From: Terrimonas rubra
Lineage (GTDB): Bacteria; Bacteroidota; Bacteroidia; Chitinophagales; Chitinophagaceae
DNA: 64,000 nucleotides
Reading direction: 5' to 3'
Assembly: GCF_042686025.1 (NCBI RefSeq)
Contig: NZ_JBHUOZ010000001.1
Coordinates: 1,488,001-1,552,000, forward strand
This document shows positions 16,916 to 26,404 of the stretch, one piece after another (position 1 is the first letter of the stretch; each line of letters opens with the position of its first letter). Below the pieces are notes generated by a model that saw only the letters and a list, made by a program, of their open reading frames with translations, did no database searches and had not been told where the DNA came from. A program made the translations under genes and the position numbers.

Positions 16916-17965
16916 ATGTATTTATTAGCGATTGACTGGTTTTTTATCATTGAGAAATTATTATTGATTGTTTGTATTGTTACATTATCAATGGTAGTTG
17001 CCATGTACTCCACCTACGGCGAACGTAAGGTGGCGGGCTTTTTCCAGGACAGGTTAGGTCCTAACCGTGCGGGCCCCTTTGGTTTGTTACAACCATTTGC
17101 CGATGCAGGTAAACTTTTCTTTAAGGAAGAGATCATTCCCCTGGCATCCTCAAAATTCCTGTTCATCCTGGGCCCGGCCCTTGCCATGATCACGGCTTTG
17201 TTAACCAGCGCGGTAATTCCCTGGAGCACGCCTTTAAGCATTGGCGGCCGCGATGTGCCATTACAGATTGCCGATATTAACGTAGGTATTCTCTTTGTAT
17301 TTGCTGCAGTTAGTGTAGGTGTATATGGTATTATGATCGGTGGATGGGCGAGTAACAATAAATTCTCTTTATTAGCGGGTATCCGCGGTGCCTCGCAGAT
17401 GGTATCCTACGAATTACCCATGGGCCTGGCTTTACTGGGTGTGTTGCTATTTGTGGGCGACCTGAAAATGAGCAGCATTGTACAAAGCCAGATCGATAAT
17501 GGCTGGCACGTGATCTATCAGCCGCTCGGTTTTATCGTGTTTTTTGTATGTGCCCTGGCGGAGTGTAACCGTACACCTTTTGATTTACCCGAAGCGGAAA
17601 GTGAGCTGAACTTTGGTTACCACCAGGAATACTCATCTATGAAACTTGGTTTTTACCTGTTTGCAGAATATATCAATATGTTCATCAGCTGTGTAATTAT
17701 GACCTGCCTGTTCTTTGGCGGTTATGATATACCGTTTGTGGATGAAGCATCCTGGGGATTAAACCAGAACCTGCTGTCATTGATCGGCTTTGCCGTGATC
17801 ATGGCAAAGGCACTGTTCTTTGTATTTGTGTTCATGTGGATCCGCTGGACTGTTCCGCGTTTCCGCTTTGACCAGTTGATGAACCTGGGCTGGAAAAAAT
17901 TAATTCCGCTGGCACTGGTAAATATGATCATTTCGGCGGCAGTTATCCTGTGGCTGAAAAAATAA
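16916..17965 (+). CDS. nuoH: NADH-quinone oxidoreductase subunit H
   Basis: A 349-residue membrane subunit with about eight helices that closes the quinone chamber. Signatures include 'ERKVAGFFQDRLGPNRAGPFG' near residue 38 and the loop ECNRTPFDLPEAESELNFGY with its conserved acidic residues. It couples quinone reduction to the proton channels of the membrane arm. A 263-base gap with a repeat and a second promoter separates it from nuoI. Confidence 0.96.
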   Translation: MYLLAIDWFFIIEKLLLIVCIVTLSMVVAMYSTYGERKVAGFFQDRLGPNRAGPFGLLQPFADAGKLFFKEEIIPLASSKFLFILGPALAMITALLTSAVIPWSTPLSIGGRDVPLQIADINVGILFVFAAVSVGVYGIMIGGWASNNKFSLLAGIRGASQMVSYELPMGLALLGVLLFVGDLKMSSIVQSQIDNGWHVIYQPLGFIVFFVCALAECNRTPFDLPEAESELNFGYHQEYSSMKLGFYLFAEYINMFISCVIMTCLFFGGYDIPFVDEASWGLNQNLLSLIGFAVIMAKALFFVFVFMWIRWTVPRFRFDQLMNLGWKKLIPLALVNMIISAAVILWLKK

Positions 17966-18002
17966 TTTTGTTATCAGCTGTTGCGCCTTGATGGAGCTGC
18001 GG

Positions 18003-18026
18003 TTGCGACGCTCCGTTCAACAGCAG
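18003..18026 (-). repeat. Dispersed GCGTCGCA repeat, short form, copy 4
   Basis: Plus-strand TTGCGACGCTCCGTTCAACA lies in the nuoH-nuoI gap. It shares 15 bases with copy 3 and matches copy 2 on the opposite strand. Confidence 0.7.
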
Positions 18027-18095
18027 TAACACGGAGGAACAGGAAAACAGGCAATTTTAAATGATAGGGTATAAGTAAAATATTGAGAGATTAGT

Positions 18096-18140
18096 CTCAA
18101 TTCTGAGTTCTGAATACTCAATACTTAATACTAACTACTA
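18096..18140. repeat. Reiterated-word spacer between nuoH and nuoI
   Basis: A run of TCTGAGT, TCTGAATACTCAATACT and TAATACTAACTACT words with a period of roughly 7-10 bases. Confidence 0.6.
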
Positions 18141-18146
18141 CATTTG
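18139..18146 (+). promoter_or_regulatory. Possible internal nuo promoter (-7 box TACATTTG)
   Basis: TACATTTG fits the Bacteroidota -7 consensus and lies 90 bases before nuoI, in a gap large enough for a promoter. It could drive nuoI-N on its own. Confidence 0.45.
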
Positions 18147-18228
18147 CGACATTGAAATAATAAATAACGATAACACTATTACTAAACGTATAGCTTGGTA
18201 ATAATGTTTAAAAACTTTCCCGTAAGGG

Positions 18229-18780
18229 ATGGGGGTTAAAATGCAATTAACGAATAAGTCAAAACAGGTAGATCGGAAGCCGATGACATTCCTGGAGAGC
18301 CTGTATCTCTGGAATATTGCCAAGGGCATGATGATCACCCTTAAACACTTTTTTAGGAAAAAGCCAACTATTCAGTATCCTGAACAGCAAAGACCTTTTT
18401 CTAAAGTATTCCGCGGTTTGCACATTTTAAATCGTGACGAGGAAGGGCGTGAACGCTGTACAGCCTGCGGCCTGTGTGCGGTGGCATGCCCGGCGGAAGC
18501 CATTACCATGGAGGCTGCCGAAAGGGAGAATGGGGAAGAGCATTTATACCGTGAAGAAAAATACGCTGCCAAGTATGAGATAAACATGCTGCGCTGTATT
18601 TTTTGCGGGTATTGTGAGGAAGCCTGCCCTAAAGATGCTATCTATTTATCAGAAACATTTGCACCGGCTAACTATGGCCGTACAGGTTTTATATATAAAA
18701 AACAGGATCTGTTGATACCCAACCCGGTAGAAGATCCGGAAGGTTATAAAAAAGCATTGGGCGATAAAGCAAAGCAATAA
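18229..18780 (+). CDS. nuoI: NADH-quinone oxidoreductase subunit I
   Basis: A 183-residue ferredoxin-like subunit carrying 4Fe-4S clusters N6a and N6b. The two motifs are CTACGLCAVACPAEAI and CIFCGYCEEACPKDAI. It passes electrons from NuoG to NuoB. The start may be ATG 18229 or, four codons on, ATG 18241, which has a GGGATGGGGG tract just upstream; the family does not decide between them. Confidence 0.95.
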   Translation: MGVKMQLTNKSKQVDRKPMTFLESLYLWNIAKGMMITLKHFFRKKPTIQYPEQQRPFSKVFRGLHILNRDEEGRERCTACGLCAVACPAEAITMEAAERENGEEHLYREEKYAAKYEINMLRCIFCGYCEEACPKDAIYLSETFAPANYGRTGFIYKKQDLLIPNPVEDPEGYKKALGDKAKQ

Positions 18781-18837
18781 ACTATTTCAGTTTTATTTAA
18801 AAATTGAAATATTCATTAACGGTATTAGTCACGAACA

Positions 18838-19338
18838 ATGAGTGTAACACAAATATTATTCTGGTTTTTATCTATACTGGCACTATTTGGTGCCTTAATG
18901 GTAGTGGTAAGCCGCAACCCTGTACATAGTGTATTGTGGTTAATCATGACCTTCTTTGCCATTTCGGGTCATTATATTGTATTAAATGCCCAGTTCCTGG
19001 CGGTGGTGAATATTATTGTATATGCCGGCGCTATTATGGTACTGTTCCTGTTTGTGATCATGTTAATGAACCTCAACAAAACAACCGTACCCAAACGCAA
19101 CCGCTGGATAAAACTGGCAGGTGGTATTGCGGGTGGCTGTTTAATGCTGGTGCTGGTAGCGGCTTTGCGGGACAGTGAATTGAAAGGCCAGTTTGCACAG
19201 GTAAATACCGGCGATATCGGTTTAATTAAAAGCCTGGGTAAAGAGCTGTTCACTACTTATGTAATACCTTTTGAGCTGAGCAGCATATTATTTTTAAGCG
19301 CCATGGTAGGTGCGGTAGTATTAGGTAAAAAAGACTAA
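18838..19338 (+). CDS. nuoJ: NADH-quinone oxidoreductase subunit J
   Basis: A 166-residue membrane subunit (ND6 type) with five predicted helices. The conserved 'VNIIVYAGAIMVLFLFVIML' helix, which contains the pi-bulge GAIMVLF motif involved in coupling, is at about residues 58-77. The nuoK gene follows after 18 bases. Confidence 0.94.
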   Translation: MSVTQILFWFLSILALFGALMVVVSRNPVHSVLWLIMTFFAISGHYIVLNAQFLAVVNIIVYAGAIMVLFLFVIMLMNLNKTTVPKRNRWIKLAGGIAGGCLMLVLVAALRDSELKGQFAQVNTGDIGLIKSLGKELFTTYVIPFELSSILFLSAMVGAVVLGKKD

Positions 19339-19356
19339 AATTTAAACGGTATAATA

Positions 19357-19686
19357 ATGCCCATAAATTATTACATATTTCTTTCGTTAGCATTATTTGC
19401 TATTGGTATGGTAGGTGTGTTAACACGCCGTAACGCCATTATCATTTTTATGTGTGTGGAGCTCATGTTAAATGCGGTGAACCTGCTGCTGGTGGCATTT
19501 TCCAAAATGCATTACTTAAGTGCCGGATCACCTTTTACCACGGCCGGTACTGACGGGCAGTTATTTGTATTTTTTATTATGGTGGTGGCAGCAGCGGAAG
19601 TAAGTGTGGGGCTGGCCATTATTGTAATGATGTATAGAAATATACATTCGGTGGATGTAAACTTTTTAAACAGGTTAAAACACTAA
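19357..19686 (+). CDS. nuoK: NADH-quinone oxidoreductase subunit K
   Basis: A 109-residue, three-helix subunit (ND4L type). The two membrane glutamates needed for proton transfer are visible in 'IFMCVELMLNAVNLLLVAF' and 'VVAAAEVSVGLAIIV'. It lies next to NuoJ in the membrane arm. Confidence 0.95.
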   Translation: MPINYYIFLSLALFAIGMVGVLTRRNAIIIFMCVELMLNAVNLLLVAFSKMHYLSAGSPFTTAGTDGQLFVFFIMVVAAAEVSVGLAIIVMMYRNIHSVDVNFLNRLKH

Positions 19687-19785
19687 GCCCTCAAAAGCTT
19701 ATGGGTTAACTACATTATATTTCAGATAACAAATTAGCAAAACCGAAACAAGATTAGTTCGGACTGTACTAATTGAAACATAGTT

Positions 19786-21675
19786 ATGAAGAACGTTTTA
19801 CAACTGGCTTATCTTATTCCGCTTTTTCCGTTGCTGGGTTTTCTCATCAATGGTTTGGGGCGTAATAAACTTTCTAAGGGTGCAATAGGTACAATTGGCA
19901 GCGGCGCTATCCTGGCTTCGTTCATTGTAAGCCTGATCTTCTTTTTCCAGGTTAAAGGTGGTAACACCGAAGTGGTGAGCTACTTTAACTTTATATCGGT
20001 TGGTAACCTTACCATTCCTTTTGCTTTCCAGGTTGACCAGTTGTCATCCATCTTCCTCTTAATTATTACAGGGGTGGGCTTTTTAATACATGTATACTCT
20101 ACTTCTTACATGCATGATGAAAAGCCGGAACATTTTGCCCGGTACTTTGCTTACCTGAACCTGTTCGTGTTCTCCATGCTGTTGCTGGTAATGGGAGCTA
20201 ACTTTTTTATCATGTTCATTGGCTGGGAAGGTGTAGGTTTATGTTCCTATCTACTGATCGGCTTCTGGTTTAAAAAACCGGAGTACAATAAAGCGGCCTC
20301 CAAAGCCTTTATCATGAACCGTATTGGTGACCTGGCTTTTTTAATTGCTATTTTCTGGTTAGTTGGTAAAGTGGGTAGTGTCTCTTACAGTGAAGTATTC
20401 AGTGCTGAAGGACTAAAACATTTAACCACTACTGATATTACGGTTATTACCTTACTACTATTTGTAGGTGCCACTGGTAAAAGTGCCCAGATCCCTTTAT
20501 ATACCTGGTTACCCGATGCTATGGCTGGCCCTACACCGGTATCGGCCCTGATACATGCCGCTACCATGGTTACGGCAGGCATTTATATGATTGCCCGCAG
20601 TAACGTGTTATACTCGCTGGCCCCGGATGTGTTAAACATTATTGCCTGGGTTGGCCTGGCTACTGCCTTACTGGCGGCCAGTATTGCCCTGAAACAAAAC
20701 GATATTAAAAAGGTATTGGCTTACTCTACCGTTAGCCAGTTGGGCTTTATGTTCCTGGCCCTGGGTACAGGCGCTTATGCTGCGGCTGTATTCCATGTAA
20801 TGACGCATGCTTTCTTTAAAGCCCTCATGTTCTTAGGCAGTGGTAGTGTGATTCATGCGATGGGTGGTGAACAGGACATACGTAAAATGGGAGGCCTGTC
20901 TAAAAAAATGCCGGTTACTTTCTGGACATTTGTGATCGGCTGTATCGCCATTGCCGGTATTCCGCCTCTATCCGGTTTCTTTTCTAAAGATGCTATTTTA
21001 TTAAGTGCCTATGCGCATAGCCCGGTAATGTATGGCATTGCTTTATTTGCAGCTTTACTTACCGCGTTTTATATGTTCCGTTTACTCTTTATTACGTTCA
21101 CCGGGAAATTCCGTGGTACGCACGAGCAGGAGCATCATTTACACGAGAGCCCCAAGGCCATGACCCTGCCTTTGATTGTACTGGCCATACTGTCGGTAAT
21201 CGGTGGGTTTGTAGGCATACCGGCAGTGCTGGGTGGCAGCGACGAACTGCCGCATTTCCTGGCACCGGTTATTGCGGTTGCTGAAGGGCATCATATTTCT
21301 CATACTACTGAGTATATATTAATGGGCCTGTCAACCGGGTTGGTACTGGTAATGGTGTTTGCAGCCTGGAGCATTTACAAAAACTATAAAGAAAAAGAAA
21401 ATACCGGCTTTGCCAAAGTATTGGAGAACAAATGGTATGTGGACGAACTGTATGATAACATTATTGTAAAACCTTTAAAAGCATTGGCTGATTTCCTGAA
21501 TAATATTTTTGACAAAAAAGTAGTGGATGGTATTGTTAACGGGGTAGGGCGCCTGGTAAACTATGGCGGCCGCCAGTTCAGGTGGGTACAAAGCGGCCAG
21601 GTGGGCAGTTATGTGTTGCTGATGGTGGTGAGTATCTTACTGATCTTCGTGATCCAGTTCTTTTTGAGAAAATAA
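19786..21675 (+). CDS. nuoL: NADH-quinone oxidoreductase subunit L
   Basis: A 629-residue antiporter-like proton channel at the distal end of the membrane arm. It has FIGWEGVGLCSYLLIGFW with the conserved Glu, LPDAMAGPTPVSALIHAATMVTAG quoted here only by its start (LPDAMAGPTPVSALIHAAT), and a long amphipathic C-terminal helix region after about residue 520 typical of NuoL. Length is normal. Confidence 0.96.
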   Translation: MKNVLQLAYLIPLFPLLGFLINGLGRNKLSKGAIGTIGSGAILASFIVSLIFFFQVKGGNTEVVSYFNFISVGNLTIPFAFQVDQLSSIFLLIITGVGFLIHVYSTSYMHDEKPEHFARYFAYLNLFVFSMLLLVMGANFFIMFIGWEGVGLCSYLLIGFWFKKPEYNKAASKAFIMNRIGDLAFLIAIFWLVGKVGSVSYSEVFSAEGLKHLTTTDITVITLLLFVGATGKSAQIPLYTWLPDAMAGPTPVSALIHAATMVTAGIYMIARSNVLYSLAPDVLNIIAWVGLATALLAASIALKQNDIKKVLAYSTVSQLGFMFLALGTGAYAAAVFHVMTHAFFKALMFLGSGSVIHAMGGEQDIRKMGGLSKKMPVTFWTFVIGCIAIAGIPPLSGFFSKDAILLSAYAHSPVMYGIALFAALLTAFYMFRLLFITFTGKFRGTHEQEHHLHESPKAMTLPLIVLAILSVIGGFVGIPAVLGGSDELPHFLAPVIAVAEGHHISHTTEYILMGLSTGLVLVMVFAAWSIYKNYKEKENTGFAKVLENKWYVDELYDNIIVKPLKALADFLNNIFDKKVVDGIVNGVGRLVNYGGRQFRWVQSGQVGSYVLLMVVSILLIFVIQFFLRK

Positions 21676-21683
21676 TATAATTA

Positions 21684-21716
21684 GCTAATGTGCTGATTGG
21701 ATAATGTGCTGATAAA
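21684..21716. repeat. Reiterated-word spacer between nuoL and nuoM
   Basis: AATGTGCTGAT occurs twice (21687-21697 and 21703-21713) and once more at 15736-15746. Confidence 0.65.
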
Positions 21717-21776
21717 CGGCACAGGACGAAGCTGATAACATAAACAAAAAAAATCCTGCAAAGGATAGGTTGTAAT

Positions 21777-23258
21777 ATGATCGCACTTTTATTATTATTG
21801 GTTCCATTATTAGGCGGTATCGTTACTTTCTTTTTAAAGAGTGACAATACGGCCCGTAACTGGTCGCTGCTTACGGCAATAGCTACATTGCTGGTGGCAT
21901 TTTTAGGTCTGGCGGTTTATAATAAGCCCGAATGTTTAAGTTTCCAGGCCGATTGGATACAACCGCTGGGCGCATCCTTTGCCTTAAAACTGGATGGCCT
22001 GGGTTATACGCTGAGCCTGTTAGGTGCATTGGCACTGCCTTTAATTTTTGTGGCTACCTGGCATCGTCAATATCCCAATGCTAAAAACTTTTTTGGCTGG
22101 ATGTTACTGGGCCTGGCCGGCATGTTAGGCGTGTTTATGGCCATGGATGCCTTACTGTTTTACTTCTTCTGGGAGCTGGCTTTGATACCCATGTACTTTA
22201 TCTGCTCGCAGTGGGGTGGTGAAAAACGTATCCCGGTTACTTTTAAATTCTTCATTTATACCTTCTTTGGTTCTATATTAATGCTGGTGGCGCTGATCTA
22301 TATCTACTTTCAAACGCCTAACCATTCATTTGCCATTGCCGATTTTTATAAAGCCGGACAGGCATTATCCTATAACGACCAGATGTGGTTATTCTGGTTA
22401 CTGTTCATTGCCTTTGCGGTTAAAATGCCCATCTTCCCTTTTCATACCTGGCAGCCCGATACCTATGAGCAATCGCCTACGGCGGCTACCATGGTACTAA
22501 GCGGCATTATGGTAAAAATGGGGGTATTAGGTTTGTTACGCTGGGTATTACCCATTGTACCGCAGGCGGCATACAGCTGGGGCGATCTTACTTCCTCTAT
22601 GGCGGTGATCGGCATTATTTACGCATCCCTGATCGCCATGCGCCAGGATGATATGAAACGTTTGATCGCTTATTCTTCCATTGCGCACATCGGCTTAATG
22701 GCCATTGCTATTTTCTCCGAAACACAGAGTAGTTTCCAGGGGGTAATGATACAGATGTTCAACCACGGTATCAACATCATTGCGTTGTGGATGGTGGTAG
22801 AAATTATTGAACGCCAGTTCGGCACCCGCAAAATGTCTGAGTTGGGTGGCCTGGCACAAAAAGCACCGGTACTGGCCATCTTCTTTGTACTGTTTGCCTT
22901 TGCCAATATTGCTTTACCGCTTACCAATGCTTTTGTAGGCGAGTTCTTAATGTTCAATGGTATCTTAAATTCTAAAGTAACCAATTATAATGTGGTGTTT
23001 ACAGTACTGGCAGGCCTTGGTATTATACTGGGTGCTGTGTACACCTTACGTATGACCCGCAAAGTATTTTATGGACCGGTAAATGCTTTAACAGCAAATG
23101 CCGTGGACATTAAATGGAACGAAAAAATTATTTTAAGCCTGATCGCTGTGGTAATTATAGTAATGGGTGTGTATCCGCAACCGGCACTGAACTTTACACA
23201 GGCAATTACAGATGAATTATTAAAACAAGCTGACATACTTCATTTGTTGAAGAAGTAA
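21777..23258 (+). CDS. nuoM: NADH-quinone oxidoreductase subunit M
   Basis: A 493-residue antiporter-like membrane subunit (ND4 type), about 14 helices. It has FYFFWELALIPMYFI with the key Glu, FHTWQPDTYEQSPTAATMVL and RLIAYSSIAHIGLM, all family hallmarks. It forms one of the three proton channels between NuoL and NuoN. Confidence 0.96.
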   Translation: MIALLLLLVPLLGGIVTFFLKSDNTARNWSLLTAIATLLVAFLGLAVYNKPECLSFQADWIQPLGASFALKLDGLGYTLSLLGALALPLIFVATWHRQYPNAKNFFGWMLLGLAGMLGVFMAMDALLFYFFWELALIPMYFICSQWGGEKRIPVTFKFFIYTFFGSILMLVALIYIYFQTPNHSFAIADFYKAGQALSYNDQMWLFWLLFIAFAVKMPIFPFHTWQPDTYEQSPTAATMVLSGIMVKMGVLGLLRWVLPIVPQAAYSWGDLTSSMAVIGIIYASLIAMRQDDMKRLIAYSSIAHIGLMAIAIFSETQSSFQGVMIQMFNHGINIIALWMVVEIIERQFGTRKMSELGGLAQKAPVLAIFFVLFAFANIALPLTNAFVGEFLMFNGILNSKVTNYNVVFTVLAGLGIILGAVYTLRMTRKVFYGPVNALTANAVDIKWNEKIILSLIAVVIIVMGVYPQPALNFTQAITDELLKQADILHLLKK

Positions 23259-23268
23259 TAAAGAAGTT

Positions 23269-24642
23269 ATGAACGTATTATTGATATCGGCCATTTTAGG
23301 TGTAGTAATGATGTTTAGCAGTTTTCTGGTAAAGAATACCGCTACCGTACGCACCATGGGCATTACCGGAACCATTGCTTTGCTGGTGTTGAACGTACTG
23401 GAAATGTACGGTACCAGGTTATTTAATATTAACACGGCCGGCTTTTTATCGTTTGACAGGTATACTTTGCTGTTCATCAGCATCGCTGTTTTTGCCCTGC
23501 TGGTCTACTTCCTGCTTACGGCCAAAGACATGGAAAAACTAAGTAAGGTAAACTATGCGGAATACTTTGCCCTGCTGTTCTTTGTGTTATGTGGCATTGT
23601 GCTGGTATCGTCCTTTGACTCTTTATTGATACTGTTCCTGGGTATTGAAATAGTATCTATTCCTTTATACGTACTTACCGGCAGTGATAAGCGCAACTTA
23701 AAAAGTAACGAGGCCGCATTGAAGTATTTTTTAATGGGCTGTTTCTCCACCGGCTTAATGTTAATGGGTATTACCCTTATTTACGGCGCCCAGGGAACCT
23801 TTAGCGTGGATCTATTTAATTTTACCAAGAATATTGATTCGCCTTTGGCCATTGCGGGCATGTTGTTATTATTATTCTCCATGGCTTTTAAAGCATCGGT
23901 GGCTCCTTTACATTTCTGGACGCCTGACGTATACGATGGTGCACCAACCGTGTTTACTTCTTTCATGGCTACTATTGTTAAGGCTGCGGTATTCTTTTCT
24001 TTCTTCCGTTTGTTTAACGATTCGTTCGGTGTACTGGCATCGCAATGGCAGTTCTGGATGGCCATATTAGCTGCGGTTACTTTATTTATAGGCAATATTA
24101 CTGCCGTGTTCCAGCACAGTGTTAAACGTATGCTGGCCTACTCCAGTATTGCGCAGGCAGGCTTTATGTTACTGGCGGTATTTGCCATGAACGGTATTGC
24201 ACAGGAAGGGTTGTTATTGTATGCAGCTGCTTATAGTCTTGCGACGATCGGTATTTTTTCCGTGCTGACCAAAATAGATGATTATACATTTGACGGCTTT
24301 AACGGACTGGCCAAACAACAGCCATTGGTAGCGGCAGCCATTACCATATTCATTTTATCACTGGCTGGTATACCGCTTACTGCAGGCTTCCTGGCAAAGT
24401 TTTACATGATACAGGCGGTAATTGCAACCAAGGGACATTTATGGTTAGCCATCTTCTCCCTGGTAATGGCGGCGGTGAGTGTGTACTACTATTTCAGGGT
24501 TATACAGGCCATGTACTTTAAACAGGGCAATGCCAATATACAGGCAAGTAATGCGTTTAAATATACTTTGCTGGCCGTTGCGGTTATTGTTATCCTGCTG
24601 GGTATATTCCCTAACTTAATAACCAACTGGCTGTACTTTTAG
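23269..24642 (+). CDS. nuoN: NADH-quinone oxidoreductase subunit N
   Basis: A 457-residue antiporter-like subunit (ND2 type). Signatures are 'ILFLGIEIVSIPLYVLTGS' with the conserved Glu, 'HFWTPDVYDGAPTVFTSFMA' and RMLAYSSIAQAGFML. It starts 10 bases after nuoM and is the last nuo gene; a strong terminator follows. Confidence 0.96.
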   Translation: MNVLLISAILGVVMMFSSFLVKNTATVRTMGITGTIALLVLNVLEMYGTRLFNINTAGFLSFDRYTLLFISIAVFALLVYFLLTAKDMEKLSKVNYAEYFALLFFVLCGIVLVSSFDSLLILFLGIEIVSIPLYVLTGSDKRNLKSNEAALKYFLMGCFSTGLMLMGITLIYGAQGTFSVDLFNFTKNIDSPLAIAGMLLLLFSMAFKASVAPLHFWTPDVYDGAPTVFTSFMATIVKAAVFFSFFRLFNDSFGVLASQWQFWMAILAAVTLFIGNITAVFQHSVKRMLAYSSIAQAGFMLLAVFAMNGIAQEGLLLYAAAYSLATIGIFSVLTKIDDYTFDGFNGLAKQQPLVAAAITIFILSLAGIPLTAGFLAKFYMIQAVIATKGHLWLAIFSLVMAAVSVYYYFRVIQAMYFKQGNANIQASNAFKYTLLAVAVIVILLGIFPNLITNWLYF

Positions 24643-24693
24643 GGTGGAAGGTGTAAGGTATGAGGTATAAGGTGGAAGCCTGTAAGATATATG
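24643..24693. repeat. Reiterated-word spacer after nuoN
   Basis: A run of GGTGGAAG, GTGTAAGGTATGAGGTATAAGG and GTGGAAGCCTGTAAG variants (written here in part) fills the space before the terminator. Confidence 0.5.
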
Positions 24694-24737
24694 ACAGACC
24701 TGTAAGATTGTAAAACCTCACAGGTCTGTTTTTTTTA
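24694..24737 (+). terminator. Intrinsic terminator of the nuo locus
   Basis: A perfect 10-bp stem (ACAGACCTGT with ACAGGTCTGT) with a 16-base loop and a run of eight Ts. Confidence 0.9.
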
Positions 24738-24746
24738 TTAGCTGTA

Positions 24747-24873
24747 CGAAGCTTGTAGCTTCGTAATATTATTCTGTCGCCTTTGGCGATGTAGTTTGCT
24801 TACGATACTTTTTTACCGTAGCGTCAATCACATCCAGGCAACCATTTTTTTATCGTTGCTTAACTTCGGCTAT
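24747..24873 (-). pseudogene. Decayed duplicate of the chitinase 3' end
   Basis: This stretch repeats the last ~125 bases of the chitinase gene and its terminator hairpin, offset by 128-129 bases. Read on the minus strand, with one frame change allowed, it still spells LDVIDATVKKYRKQTTSPKATE against LDVIDDAVKKYHTQTISPKATE in the intact gene. The rest of a second chitinase gene is gone. It looks like the remnant of a tandem duplication that lost most of one copy. Confidence 0.8.
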
Positions 24874-24874
24874 T

Positions 24875-24891
24875 CGAAGCTTGTAGCTTCG
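24875..24891. terminator. Hairpin CGAAGCTTGTAGCTTCG behind the chitinase gene (two copies)
   Basis: A 7-bp perfect stem with a 3-base loop directly after the chitinase stop codon. An identical copy is at 24747-24763 within the duplicated segment. It may act as a terminator, although the T tract is poor. Confidence 0.5.
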
Positions 24892-24896
24892 TAATA

Positions 24897-26051
24897 TTAT
24901 TCTGTCGCCTTTGGCGATATAGTTTGCGTATGATATTTTTTTACTGCATCATCAATCACATCTAAGTACCCCTTTCTTTTATCGTTACTTAATTCCCAGA
25001 ACATAATACCGCCCAGGCCATGCTCAAGGGCATATTTGGTTTTTTTGGCAATAGATTGTTTATCATCGAAAGTGGCAAAGGTTTTTGTTGCCGGGTTATA
25101 GGCGTAACTGGCCTGTGCTTGGGCATCATAATAAAACCGGAAGCCGTGTTTGGTATTGATTAGTTGATCAAATACATTATAAGGGAGAAAACTTTTAAAC
25201 TGCCCGGGCTGGTATAAACCATTGTTTTTACCGGGTACATTGATCCAGCTGCGGCCATAAAAAGCAGCGCCAATGACCATTTTACGGGCGGGCACGCCAA
25301 TAGATAATAAATACTTTACACAGGCATCCACCGATTCGTTTTGTTCGGCAGTAGGGTAAAGTGGGGTATGGTGACCGGTGCGGGTGGAGTTGCCATGTAC
25401 CATATCATAATTCATCAGGTTCACATAATCTAACAAAGGCATGATGGCTTTCCAGTCAACCGCATCGGTAAGATATTTTTTAAAACCACCGGCAGCAAAA
25501 CTGATCTCCTGCTGTTGTCCCAGGGTGTTGCGAAGCTGCTGTATGAGGGCCGTAAAATTATCTTTATCCTGCGGTTTATATGCATGACCGGGCGGGCCTT
25601 CAATAGTAGGGTATTCCCAGTCCAGGTCAATACCATCTGTTTTAAAATAAGCGGCCAGCTCTTTTACCGAAAGGGCAAAGGTTTCTCTTGCAGCAGCTGT
25701 TGAAAAAACATCGGAGCAGGTGGCGCATCCACCCCAGCCGCCCAGTGATAATAATACTTTCAACCGTGGGTTGCGTGATTTTAAGGATACCAGCTTTTGT
25801 ATGGTGAGCGAATCTCCCTTATCATCTACATTCAGGCGATCTCCCTTCAGGTGACAAAAACTATAGATAATATGGGTGAGTTTTTCAATGGGAAAGCTAT
25901 CAATACTCCCGGCATTGGAGGAGTAATAGGCAATGACTTTAAAATTATTGGCTGTAGCCTGTGCCGCAACAGTACCGGTGTATACAAAGCCGGTAAGCAT
26001 GGCTGTAAAAACGATGAACGATAACCGCTTTATGATATAGAGGTATAACAT
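24897..26051 (-). CDS. Secreted GH18 family chitinase-like glycoside hydrolase
   Basis: A 384-residue protein with an N-terminal signal peptide (cleavage near residue 30, VAAQA), so exported. The GH18 barrel is complete: VLLSLGGWGG at about 99-108, the catalytic motif DGIDLDWE with acid Glu146, 'YVNLMNYD' and a late GGIMFWE strand. It should cleave beta-1,4 linked N-acetylglucosamine polymers by substrate-assisted catalysis. No carbohydrate-binding or type IX sorting domain is visible, so it is probably periplasmic or a lipid-free secreted enzyme. The 3' end is duplicated downstream. It is monocistronic and opposite to its neighbours. Confidence 0.9.
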   Translation of the reverse strand: MLYLYIIKRLSFIVFTAMLTGFVYTGTVAAQATANNFKVIAYYSSNAGSIDSFPIEKLTHIIYSFCHLKGDRLNVDDKGDSLTIQKLVSLKSRNPRLKVLLSLGGWGGCATCSDVFSTAAARETFALSVKELAAYFKTDGIDLDWEYPTIEGPPGHAYKPQDKDNFTALIQQLRNTLGQQQEISFAAGGFKKYLTDAVDWKAIMPLLDYVNLMNYDMVHGNSTRTGHHTPLYPTAEQNESVDACVKYLLSIGVPARKMVIGAAFYGRSWINVPGKNNGLYQPGQFKSFLPYNVFDQLINTKHGFRFYYDAQAQASYAYNPATKTFATFDDKQSIAKKTKYALEHGLGGIMFWELSNDKRKGYLDVIDDAVKKYHTQTISPKATE

Positions 26052-26404
26052 AAGGGTAAGTTACTAAAGTTGCCAGAAATTTACGGCTCGCCGCCCTGCA
26101 GTTTTTGCTTTTGTACGGCCTACTTTTAAAAAATAAAAATGTTGCGGAGGGGTAACTTATTAAAGCAGGGAACAGTTTTTTTTGTAAAACTTTTTCCATC
26201 CAACACATAAGCTGGCAATCGTATGGTTTTTTTTCTAACTTCGGTGGGTTGTTGAAACAGGGGGCTGCAGCTGAAGGGCTGCACCGCTTAGGTGGAAATA
26301 CCCGGCCTTAAAGCCGGGGATTGGAACCGGGCGGTGGACGGTAGCTGATAGCATTACTATGGCCGAAAGCCCCATATAAACAGGTACGCTTAGCAGGATT
26401 GATT
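26052..26404. other. Intergenic region between divergent chitinase and permease genes
   Basis: The 353-base gap contains TAACTTCG (26236-26243), a possible variant -7 box for the plus strand. After it comes repeat-like sequence (TTGTTGAAACAGGGGG, then TGCAGCTGAAGGG) recalling 39226-39243 and 63093-63105. A strong hairpin, CCCGGC-CTTAAA-GCCGGG, is at 26301-26318. No gene is seen. The long leader before ATG 26405 may be structured. Confidence 0.5.

Noticed and set aside
26301..26318. CCCGGC/GCCGGG hairpin considered as a riboswitch
   Set aside because: A single hairpin without conserved loop sequence or a known riboswitch motif; kept only as a note in the intergenic entry.
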